DNA from: Clostridia bacterium
GTDB taxonomy: Bacteria; Bacillota; Clostridia; Oscillospirales; QAKW01
Assembly: GCA_017436525.1 (NCBI GenBank)
Contig: JAFSCX010000053.1
Coordinates: 1-37,757, forward strand
Direction of reading: 5' to 3'
DNA length: 37,757 nucleotides
Shown in pieces: positions 31,789 to 37,757 of the stretch. Each line of letters begins with the position of its first letter. Positions within the stretch are counted from its first letter, which is position 1. The position numbers and the translations under genes are program-made. The notes below the pieces were generated by a model. That model searched no databases. It had not been told where the DNA came from and was given only the letters and a program-made list of their open reading frames with translations.

Positions 31789-32549
31789 CAGATTAAGATT
31801 CCTTCCCCTTGCCGCATGAGCAAATAGGGGCAGTCGGGCGCAATTCTTTCCATTTCTTCTTGGAAGGCACCGGGGTTGCCGCCGTGCTCTGCAAAATTCC
31901 AATAATGACAAGGTACAGCCAATTGAGGCTTCAACGCCTTGATTACCTGCGCCGCCTCCCGCTCATTGAGATTTCCAAACTTTCCGTTGATCGGCAGGAG
32001 CAAAAGGTCTACCCCTTGCAGCGCGGGATTCTCCAGATAATCGGGCCGATAGGCTGTATCCCCCATATAATAGATTTTTTTGCCGCCGATTTCGATCAGC
32101 AAGCCAAGGGCATCCGGCGCAAGCTCCCCGTGATCACAAGGCACACCGGTTACTTTAAGCGCACCCTGCACCGCCGATTCACCGCAGGATAAATAGGCAA
32201 TATTTTTACTTAAGCCCAGCCGCTCGCATTCCGCCTCCACATCCTTTGCACCGATCAGCGCGGTTTTTCCGTCGGAAAGAATCGCCGGCACACTGTCGGG
32301 ATCAAAATGATCGTAGTGGGCATGGGAAACCAGCAAAGTTTCGATCGAAAGCTCGCCGGGCTCCAAAATACGAGGCATAAGGCGCTTAAAGCCGAAATAA
32401 CGCTCGCAGCAGTTGGAAAGATAAGGATCAACGGCTATCAGCTTGCTATTGGGTGTTTTTAATAAAAAACCGGCTTGACCAAGAAAGAAAACACCGATTT
32501 TATCGCAAGGAATCATTTTAGCCGCTACTTCTGATGCAAATTGATTCAT
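31788..32549 (-). CDS. UlaG-like metallo-beta-lactamase-fold hydrolase
   Basis: A 253-residue MBL-fold protein. The metal-binding HAHYDHFD motif, a VPCDHGE segment, GDTAYRP and a late PCHYWNF fit the UlaG (L-ascorbate-6-phosphate lactonase) group. A sugar-phosphate lactonase or phosphoesterase role fits a sugar-acid pathway, in which one of the dehydrogenases would make a lactone. Its stop codon overlaps the epimerase start. I cannot tell the substrate. Confidence 0.85.
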   Translation of the reverse strand: MNQFASEVAAKMIPCDKIGVFFLGQAGFLLKTPNSKLIAVDPYLSNCCERYFGFKRLMPRILEPGELSIETLLVSHAHYDHFDPDSVPAILSDGKTALIGAKDVEAECERLGLSKNIAYLSCGESAVQGALKVTGVPCDHGELAPDALGLLIEIGGKKIYYMGDTAYRPDYLENPALQGVDLLLLPINGKFGNLNEREAAQVIKALKPQLAVPCHYWNFAEHGGNPGAFQEEMERIAPDCPYLLMRQGEGILI

Positions 32550-32565
32550 AGGATCTCCTCCGTTA

Positions 32566-33339
32566 TCAGAAATTTCTTACAAAGCCGCCGCAGGTCCATC
32601 CACCGTCTACAGGGAGTACCGCACCGGTGATATAGCTTGCCGCATCGGAGGCAATAAACGCTGTAGCATTGGCAATCTCCTCCGGAGTTCCTTGGCGGCC
32701 CATGGGAATATGGCTGAGCAAGCCCTGCATCACGCTATCCTCTTTCCAAAGCTCGTTGGTAATCGCAATGCCGATGGTTCCGGGGCAGATGGCATTGGCG
32801 CGAATTTTCTTCGGTGCAAGCTCCATGGCAATTGCTTGGGTAAAATTATTCACGCCGGCCTTTGCCGCAGCAAAAGCGCATTGATTACGCAGCGGGACAA
32901 GGCCCACAATCGAGCTGATGTTGACAATCGAAGAGCCTTCCGACATAAAGGGAACCGCTTCCTTTGTGCAATTATAGGTGCCGGTAAGATCCACATCCAG
33001 AATCTTATCCCACCATTCATCGGAAAAATCGTTTACAAATTTTCTTTGATCGGGCCCAACATTGATGCCTGCATTATTGACGAGGACATCGATCTTTCCA
33101 AAGGTCTTTGCAATCTCACCCATAATATTGCGGACATTCTCCCGATCGGTAATATCCAGCGTATATCCATAGGCTTCAAATCCATCCCCGCGGAATTTTT
33201 CCGCCGTCTCCTCTGCACCCACATTGGCGCAAAGAACGACCTTCGCGCCTTCTGCGGTAAATAACCGCACCATCCCTTGGCCAATGCCGCCGGATGCACC
33301 GGTAATGACAATAACCTTATCCTTAAAACTAATATTCAT
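32566..33339 (-). CDS. SDR family protein with Phe at the catalytic Tyr position
   Basis: A 257-residue short-chain dehydrogenase-fold protein. The cofactor motif TGASGGIG (13-20), NNAG (88-91), Ser143 and Lys160 are present. The expected active-site Tyr, 13 residues after Ser143 and 4 before Lys160, is F156 (CAFAAAK); the codon is clearly TTT. A D in DVDLTG stands where many SDRs have Asn. Loss of the proton-donor Tyr suggests weak, altered or non-redox activity. It is cotranscribed with two Zn dehydrogenases. Confidence 0.9.
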   Translation of the reverse strand: MNISFKDKVIVITGASGGIGQGMVRLFTAEGAKVVLCANVGAEETAEKFRGDGFEAYGYTLDITDRENVRNIMGEIAKTFGKIDVLVNNAGINVGPDQRKFVNDFSDEWWDKILDVDLTGTYNCTKEAVPFMSEGSSIVNISSIVGLVPLRNQCAFAAAKAGVNNFTQAIAMELAPKKIRANAICPGTIGIAITNELWKEDSVMQGLLSHIPMGRQGTPEEIANATAFIASDAASYITGAVLPVDGGWTCGGFVRNF

Positions 33340-33363
33340 CGTTCTGTTGTCCTTTCTTTTTCA

Positions 33364-34404
33364 TCAATCGGCCATCGGCGTCAAAAGCAGCTTCATTGCT
33401 TTTCCGTTTTCCACATCCGCAAAGGCTTTCTGCCATTCATTCAAGGGGCGTACCCCGATCATCTGCTCCACCTGCAGCTTGCCGCTGCCAAGCAAGGAAA
33501 GCGCCATATTCCAACCATTGTAGCTGGAGCTCATGTTGAACTGAAGATCCAGCACCTTCATCATGGCTTCGTTCCAAGGAATCTCGACCATCTCCCGCGC
33601 TGTCATCCCAATGGCGCATAGCAAGCCGCGCTTTTTCAGCACCTTGATGGCGGTGCAGATGGCACTGCCCGCTCCGGATGCTTCCACCACAACATCTGCG
33701 CCGATCTTTGTCTCTTCCATAATGATTGCCGCAGCATCCTCCTGCAACACATCAATAAAGCGATCATAGCAATTCAGCTCTTTGGCAATTTTCAAGCGAT
33801 AGGGAATATCATTGGTACAGCCGCACAAAATGATTTTTTCTGCCCCTGCAATACGAGCCATCTGGGCCGCCAGCAAAGCAATGGGCCCCACACCCATAAT
33901 GACAACTTGATCACCGGGCGTAATCCGCGCACGCTCAAGAAGCTGATGGGCCACAATTGCCGCAGGCTCTGCCATGGCTGCCGCCTTCAGAGATACCCCC
34001 GCAGGGACTTTATGCAAAAGCTTTTCCGGCATCACCAAATAGGAAGTAAAAGAGCCGTCAATGCCCCAGCCGATGGACCGCTTATCCATGCAATTCTGGA
34101 TGTGGCCGTTTCGGCAAAGATAGCATTTTCCGCAAGCAAGATTGTGCGGCTCACCTACCACATAATCTCCTTTTTCAAAAGCAGTTACCGACTTGCCGAT
34201 TTCTACCACCTCGCCGGAAAACTCATGCCCTAAAATAACCGGCGGATAATATGCAAACTCATCATGAAGAATGTGGATGTCTGTGCCGCAGATGCCGCTG
34301 TAGGCCACCCGAATCAATACTTCATCATCGCCAAATTGAGGAATCGGGCGATCCTGAATTTCCAGAAACCCTTCCCCTTTTTTTGTTTTAACCAGCGCTT
34401 TCAT
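33364..34404 (-). CDS. Zinc-dependent alcohol dehydrogenase (MDR family), second copy
   Basis: A 346-residue MDR enzyme. Catalytic zinc ligands are in GICGTD with GHE, the structural zinc site is CGKCYLCRNGHIQNC and the cofactor motif is GVGPIALLA. Like the other copy it is sorbitol/threonine-dehydrogenase-like and should oxidise a polyol or hydroxy-acid. It is the first gene of the operon. AGGGGGA lies 5 nt before the ATG. The two MDR copies differ clearly, so they are not a recent duplication. Confidence 0.92.
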   Translation of the reverse strand: MKALVKTKKGEGFLEIQDRPIPQFGDDEVLIRVAYSGICGTDIHILHDEFAYYPPVILGHEFSGEVVEIGKSVTAFEKGDYVVGEPHNLACGKCYLCRNGHIQNCMDKRSIGWGIDGSFTSYLVMPEKLLHKVPAGVSLKAAAMAEPAAIVAHQLLERARITPGDQVVIMGVGPIALLAAQMARIAGAEKIILCGCTNDIPYRLKIAKELNCYDRFIDVLQEDAAAIIMEETKIGADVVVEASGAGSAICTAIKVLKKRGLLCAIGMTAREMVEIPWNEAMMKVLDLQFNMSSSYNGWNMALSLLGSGKLQVEQMIGVRPLNEWQKAFADVENGKAMKLLLTPMAD

Positions 34405-34443
34405 AAAATCCCCCTATTCATTATTTACAAATATAATGATCCA

Positions 34444-34464
34444 TGCTATACTACCATTATAGCA
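34444..34464. promoter_or_regulatory. Dyad TGCTATA-N7-TATAGCA between the AraC gene and the operon
   Basis: A perfect 7-bp inverted repeat around 7 bp. On the minus strand it overlaps a TATAAT -10 hexamer for the nine-gene operon. It lies in the only divergent spacer and so is a candidate regulator site. Confidence 0.5.
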
Positions 34465-34535
34465 CCATGTTTTTCCCATTTATATAACATATATTCCAAA
34501 AAATATAATTTTTATATCACTTGGAGGATCCTTTC

Positions 34536-35381
34536 ATGCCCTACGTTCCTCGGCCGCTTCCATTTCTTTTCAGCCATGAGCCAATCGCGATGGAAATTCA
34601 CTATGAAAAGCAGTTCACAACCGTCAATGATGTCTGGCACGATGCCGATCATCTTCATGATTTCTATGAGATCTATGTTAATTTGAGCGGAGATGTATCC
34701 TTCCGCGTCGGGAACCAAATTTTCCCCATCCAACGAGGCGATGTGATCCTCACCACCCCCAATGAGCTCCACCGTTGCCTTTATCATGAAGATTGTATCC
34801 ATGAGCATTTTTGCATTTGGTTTAAGGATTTTTCTTTGTCCGAGGAGTTGCTTTTCTCCCGTTTTTCCGATCAGCCGCTGCTGGTTTTATCCGATGAAGA
34901 GAAAGAGCAACTGATTGAACACTGCTTTGAATTGTATCAATTCCAACACGCGGAAAACGAATTGCAATTTCGCGTTGCCCACCATTTTTTTGCGATCCTC
35001 GATTTAATTCTCACCGGGAAGCAGGTTGCAAATGCCGCGCAAAACTTACCGGTCCGCTTCACCGAGATCCTGCTTTATGTTTCTCGCCACTTCCAAGAGG
35101 CCTCCTTCAATGTGGCGGCCCTTGGCAAGGCAACGCACGTTTCCTGCAGTACCCTCAACCGCTATTTTTCAAATTATTTCCAGACCTCCCCTTCCCTGTA
35201 TATTGAATCCTGCCGCTTTTCGGAGGCCAAAAAACTATTACGCTCCGGCCATAGCGTGCAGCATACCTGCTTCCACAGCGGATTTTCCGATTGTGCCTAC
35301 TTTATCAAGCGATTTCATAAAAAATTCGGTCTAACCCCCATGCAGTATCGCAAAAATTGGGAAAGCAGATTGTCGGAATAA
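34536..35381 (+). CDS. AraC family regulator of the carbohydrate operon
   Basis: A 281-residue regulator: a cupin-like sensor domain (HDFYEIYVNLSGDVSF, RGDVILTTPNELHRCLY) followed by a double HTH (AALGKATHVSCSTLNRYFSNYFQTSPSLYIESCRFSEAKKLL and TCFHSGFSDCAYFIKRFHKKFGLTPMQYRK). The ATG at 34536 is preferred as GGAGG lies 8 nt upstream; a TTG five codons earlier is less likely. It faces the nine-gene operon and probably activates it on binding a sugar or sugar acid. Confidence 0.92.
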   Translation: MPYVPRPLPFLFSHEPIAMEIHYEKQFTTVNDVWHDADHLHDFYEIYVNLSGDVSFRVGNQIFPIQRGDVILTTPNELHRCLYHEDCIHEHFCIWFKDFSLSEELLFSRFSDQPLLVLSDEEKEQLIEHCFELYQFQHAENELQFRVAHHFFAILDLILTGKQVANAAQNLPVRFTEILLYVSRHFQEASFNVAALGKATHVSCSTLNRYFSNYFQTSPSLYIESCRFSEAKKLLRSGHSVQHTCFHSGFSDCAYFIKRFHKKFGLTPMQYRKNWESRLSE

Positions 35382-35430
35382 TGTGCATACGAAACTGCCC
35401 CCCGCAATTCCCCAAACCGGATCGGATACA

Positions 35431-35473
35431 AAAAGTGCCTCTGAGGATGAAATCCTTCCTCAGGGGCACTTTT
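35431..35473. terminator. Bidirectional terminator after the AraC gene
   Basis: A 17-bp stem with one wobble (AAAAGTGCCTCTGAGGA, 35431-35447, with 35457-35473), a 9-nt loop and a T-run. It also serves the converging XRE gene. Confidence 0.85.
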
Positions 35474-35487
35474 TTAGGTGTTCGGTG

Positions 35488-36096
35488 TTATTTCTTCAAT
35501 ACTTTTTTGCACCAGGTGCGCCTGCCGCATTGGGGGCATTTCAGGTAGCGGGTGGTTCCGGCGTGCATGGCATTCAATGCCTGCGTATAGGTGGGCACGA
35601 TCTCATGACCGCAGTTTTTGCATTTATAGGCGCCTACGCTGACCTCCAGCTTCAATGCGTAAAAACAGGGCAATAAAAAGAGAATGCAGATTCCAATGAC
35701 AGATACCGCCTGCCAGATCCCTTCCGGCACAAAGAAAAATACGGCGGCGCTGCCTCCAAGCAACCCCAGTATACTCACCGCCATAATGACCCACATGGTC
35801 GTCCAGATGGTTTTGTCCTTTTGGGCAATCTCCTTCGCCAGATTAAGCATCAGCTCTTCATTTTTTTGATTTTTATTTTCCATACTGATTTTCTCCCCAC
35901 TTAATAATTCATTTACATTGATTTGCAGGATCTCACACAATTCCAGCATAATGGACGTATCGGGCATGGCGATGCCCCGCTCCCATTTGGATACCGCCTT
36001 ATCGGTGATTCCCAGCCTGTCTGCCAGCTGCAGTTGGGTGAGCCCCTGCTCTTTTCTGCAAGCGGCAATGAATTTTCCGATTTTAATTTGATCCAT
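35488..36096 (-). CDS. XRE-type HTH membrane protein with zinc ribbon
   Basis: A 202-residue protein: an N-terminal XRE/Cro HTH (residues about 5-60, IGKFIAACRKEQGLTQLQLADRLGITDKAVSKWERG), a linker, two membrane segments near 105-150, and a C-terminal zinc ribbon (YKCKNCGHEI ... YLKCPQCGRRTWC). Such membrane-tethered HTH proteins are common in Clostridia and may couple membrane state to gene control. The ATG at 36096 follows AAAGGAGAG by 6 nt; a longer frame from 36138 has no ribosome binding site. Confidence 0.88.
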   Translation of the reverse strand: MDQIKIGKFIAACRKEQGLTQLQLADRLGITDKAVSKWERGIAMPDTSIMLELCEILQINVNELLSGEKISMENKNQKNEELMLNLAKEIAQKDKTIWTTMWVIMAVSILGLLGGSAAVFFFVPEGIWQAVSVIGICILFLLPCFYALKLEVSVGAYKCKNCGHEIVPTYTQALNAMHAGTTRYLKCPQCGRRTWCKKVLKK

Positions 36097-36176
36097 ACGG
36101 TCTCTCCTTTCGTTTACAGTATAGCGCCCGAGGAGCAAAAATCACACCTACCGTTGGTTTAGTGGGGAAAATAAAC

Positions 36177-36470
36177 CCCGGGGGTAGGGTGAGCAATTAA
36201 ACTTGAACCCGCCGCAAAGCGGCATATTTCGGTGCTTTTCACCCAATTTGTTCTCGCAAGGCAGCAGCCTTGCTTCATCCAAATGGAGCAAAAATTCCAA
36301 AAAATCTTCTCGCTTTGCGGTCAAGGATTTTGAAAAGAGTATTTTTTTGTTCAATCGAGGCATAAAACGCAGCCAATACTGCCGTATTGGCGAGGATTTT
36401 AACAATGAGTGAGCGAAAAAACACCTTTTCAAAACGGTGTTCAAGTTTAATTGCCCACCCTATAGGGGAA
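36177..36470. repeat. Structured element B, about 290 bp with terminal inverted repeats
   Basis: The 600-nt gap between the XRE and amidase genes holds this element. Its ends carry a 24-bp inverted repeat with one mismatch: 36185-36208 (starts TAGGGTGAGCAATTAAACTT) and 36439-36462. Inside are two perfect hairpins, GCAAGGC-AGCA-GCCTTGC (36256-36273) and GCCAATAC-TGCC-GTATTGGC (36372-36391). No convincing ORF lies within. It shares the string AAAACGGTGTT with element A, so both may be non-autonomous mobile elements or structured RNAs. Confidence 0.6.
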
Positions 36471-36510
36471 AGTATTGAACTGATTATACCATATAATCAT
36501 TCGGTTTTCA

Positions 36511-36705
36511 ATGGATAGAAAAAAGCCGAGCAGAGGGACGAGAAGTGAACCTGTATATCAGCATATTACATACAATAAAACGAAGAGGATTGCGGAAAAC
36601 CTTACGGCATCCAATCCTTTTCATGCGGAGATATCCCCGGCAATGTTGGGGATTGAAGCAGATCATGATAAGAACAAACCGAAGGGAGGTATAAACAATG
36701 AGTAA
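36511..36705 (+). CDS. Doubtful 64-aa ORF before the amidase
   Basis: The frame begins at an ATG without a Shine-Dalgarno and overlaps the first codons of the amidase gene. The product is Lys/Asn-rich and I do not recognise it. It could be a relic of a phage lysis-module gene or a chance ORF. Confidence 0.2.
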   Translation: MDRKKPSRGTRSEPVYQHITYNKTKRIAENLTASNPFHAEISPAMLGIEADHDKNKPKGGINNE

Positions 36706-37438
36706 AGTTTATCTCGGTATCGGGCATGGGGGCGCTGATTCCGGCGCTGTCGGAAATGATTTTGAGGAGAAGGACCTTGCTCTTGCCATCGGGCTTGCCT
36801 GCAGGGATGAACTGCAGCGGCACGGGATAACGGTGATGACCTCAAGAACGGGCGGAACCGATAAGACGGTAGCCGCTAAGGTAAAAGAGTGTAATACCTT
36901 TGCTCCCGCGCTTGCGGCGGATATTCATATCAATGCAGGCGGCGGCGACGGTGCAGAGGTCTACCACACTAAAAACGGCGGAAAAGGGGAAACTTTGGCC
37001 GCCAACATTCTGGATGCGATTAAGGAGATCGGGCAGAACAGCCGCGGTCTTAAAACCAAGATAAATTCCTCGGGCAAGGATTATTTCGCCTTTATCCGCG
37101 ATACGGCTGCCCCTGCCGTGATTGTGGAGTGCGCCTTTATTGATAATAAGAGCGATCTCGCCATCATCGATACCGCCGCCGAGCAGAAGGCATTTGGAAA
37201 GGCGATTGCAAAAGGATTTTTAAGGACTTTGGGAATTGCTTACAAGGAGGAGGAGACCGAAGTGGCTAAGACTAAATTCAAAGATGAGTCTGAGATTCCT
37301 TCTTGGGCTTTGGATTCAGTTAAAAAAGTTTTTGATGAAGGAATTATGATCGGGGATGATAAAGGATATTTCAACCCCAACGAAAATGTAACGAGAGCAG
37401 AGCTTGCCGTTGCACTTGCCAAGATAGCAAAACTGTAA
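36698..37438 (+). CDS. N-acetylmuramoyl-L-alanine amidase with SLH domain
   Basis: A 246-residue protein: an Amidase_3 domain (1-175) with zinc ligands H10 (GIGHGGADSG), E24 and H77 (ADIHINA) and catalytic E144 (VIVECAF), then a linker rich in Glu/Lys and one S-layer-homology module (about 192-246, SEIPSWALDSVKKVFDEGIMIG and TRAELAVALAKI). It cleaves the bond between MurNAc and the stem peptide. No signal peptide is present, as in phage endolysins that rely on a holin; the AAGGGAGG ribosome binding site is strong. Its neighbourhood (tRNA fragment, structured element) suggests a prophage remnant, but an ordinary chromosomal amidase is possible. Confidence 0.9.
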   Translation: MSKVYLGIGHGGADSGAVGNDFEEKDLALAIGLACRDELQRHGITVMTSRTGGTDKTVAAKVKECNTFAPALAADIHINAGGGDGAEVYHTKNGGKGETLAANILDAIKEIGQNSRGLKTKINSSGKDYFAFIRDTAAPAVIVECAFIDNKSDLAIIDTAAEQKAFGKAIAKGFLRTLGIAYKEEETEVAKTKFKDESEIPSWALDSVKKVFDEGIMIGDDKGYFNPNENVTRAELAVALAKIAKL

Positions 37439-37465
37439 AATGCAAAAGGACGCCCCGGCTTTGTT

Positions 37466-37483
37466 TGGTGGAGATAAACGGGA
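37466..37483 (-). repeat. Degenerate second copy of the tRNA-Ala 3' end
   Basis: TGGTGGAGATAAACGGGA matches 17 of 18 positions with 37682-37699, exactly 216 bp away in the same orientation. The T-loop beyond it has decayed. Confidence 0.6.
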
Positions 37484-37495
37484 ACTCTGCACTCT

Positions 37496-37623
37496 CGGTT
37501 TTCGTCGACCGCTCCGAGCGGTATCGACAAAACCGTCGTACTCGAGACACGGCAGTCCCCAAAGCCTATCGCAGCTTTGGGGCTGCCTCAACGTAACCGG
37601 GCGCTGCTTTGCAGCGCCCGGTT
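37496..37623. repeat. Three tandem strong hairpins after the amidase gene
   Basis: The 318-nt tail holds no gene. H1: CGGTTTTCGTCGACCGCTC (37496-37514) pairs with 37516-37535. H2: GGCAGTCCCCAAAGC (37551-37565) pairs with 37572-37586. H3: AACCGGGCGCTGC (37595-37607) pairs with 37611-37623. All stems are 13 bp or longer. A fourth hairpin follows. Confidence 0.7.
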
Positions 37624-37642
37624 CGACCCGCAGCATCGACAC

Positions 37643-37682
37643 AAAACGAAAAGGCACACCTTTCGGTGTGCCTTTTCGTTTT
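37643..37682. terminator. Perfect 18-bp terminator beside the tRNA fragment
   Basis: AAAACGAAAAGGCACACC (37643-37660) pairs with 37665-37682 around a 4-nt loop, with T and A runs outside. It abuts the CCA end of the tRNA-Ala fragment, so it may be the native terminator of a tRNA-Ala gene. Confidence 0.85.
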
Positions 37683-37717
37683 GGTGGAGATAAGCGGGAT
37701 CGAACCGCTGACCTCTT
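37682..37717 (-). other. 3' fragment of tRNA-Ala (probable attachment site)
   Basis: On the minus strand this reads AAGAGGTCAGCGGTTCGATC and continues through CCGCTTATCTCC to ACCA. It contains the variable loop AGGTC, T-stem AGCGG/CCGCT, T-loop TTCGATC, the acceptor 3' strand TATCTCC and a discriminator A plus CCA, as in bacterial tRNA-Ala. No anticodon arm or 5' acceptor strand (GGAGATA) lies on the right up to the window end. Such 3' tRNA pieces are left by integrase-mediated insertion. Confidence 0.75.
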
Positions 37718-37757
37718 CCACAGCCTCAATTTGTACCGATTTTCAGCCATTTCTAAC

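Noticed and set aside
36511..36705. Holin or other lysis gene before the amidase
   Set aside because: The frame has no membrane segment and no ribosome binding site, so a holin call is not supported.
37316..37750. A 144-codon minus-strand frame across the right end
   Set aside because: It reads through the tRNA fragments (giving RSRLSPP-type strings), hairpins and the 3' end of the amidase gene, so it is an artefact.
37682..37757. A complete tRNA gene at the window edge
   Set aside because: The 76 nt ending at CCA have no matching 5' acceptor strand or anticodon stem.

Overview
The window looks like chromosome from an endospore-forming, anaerobic member of the Clostridia (Bacillota). The grounds are the spore dipicolinate-channel genes spoVAC, spoVAD and spoVAE, a 2[4Fe-4S] clostridial-type ferredoxin, a ricT/holB pair, strong AGGAGG-type ribosome binding sites, sigma-A promoters with 17-bp spacers, and families (DUF6062, DUF6320, DUF1858) typical of clostridial genomes. 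GC content is moderate, with AT-rich islands around 9.7-11.0 kb, 14.4 kb and 22.9-23.1 kb. The genus cannot be fixed from sequence alone. Family names come from reading the proteins, not from database searches.

Layout. 0-3 kb: a tiny Cys-rich membrane peptide, a DUF6062 protein, a hemolysin III-type membrane protein and a G5/3D-domain cell-wall protein behind a strong promoter that carries a WalR-like box. 3-8.5 kb, minus strand: an OmpR-type two-component system with a likely autoregulatory direct repeat, a DUF1287 protein, a ferredoxin, and ricT-holB. 8.6-10.4 kb: a DUF1858 redox-type protein, a patatin-like phospholipase and spoVAC. 10.4-14.4 kb: an orphan barstar, then a MarR-controlled operon of a DegV fatty-acid-binding protein, a condensation-fold acyltransferase and a DUF6320 membrane protein. 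14.5-21.1 kb: a divergent glycoside module (AraC regulator, TIM-barrel epimerase and MFS carrier facing a GH2 glycosidase), an orphan EutH and an acyl-ACP thioesterase. 21.5-24.6 kb: spoVAD-spoVAE, separated from spoVAC by 11 kb, then an unknown protein coupled to a PHP-domain hydrolase. 24.6-26.6 kb: thrS without a T-box. 26.8-35.4 kb: a nine-gene minus-strand carbohydrate operon (two Zn dehydrogenases, an SDR, a UlaG-like metallo-hydrolase, aldose epimerase, cupin, DeoC, a ribokinase-family kinase and an AEC transporter) facing an AraC regulator. 35.5-37.8 kb: an XRE/zinc-ribbon membrane protein, an amidase with an SLH domain, and a cluster of hairpins ending at a 3' fragment of tRNA-Ala, which looks like an integration scar.

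How the genes work together. The two AraC-bearing blocks each look like a substrate-specific uptake and breakdown cassette. The 26.8-34.4 kb operon combines oxidation, lactone or phosphoester hydrolysis, phosphorylation and a deoxyribose-phosphate-type aldol cleavage, a combination I do not recognise as a textbook pathway. The MarR operon probably handles acyl groups or fatty acids. The interrupted spoVA operon suggests that the 10.4-21.5 kb segment was inserted or rearranged within an ancestral spoVACDE locus.

Non-coding structure is rich. There are near-identical 24-bp AT-rich dyad repeats (14.4 kb and 22.9-23.1 kb), 14-bp GTGTAATTTTACAC palindromes at operon 3' ends, and two roughly 300-bp intergenic elements bounded by inverted repeats (21.15-21.46 kb and 36.18-36.47 kb).
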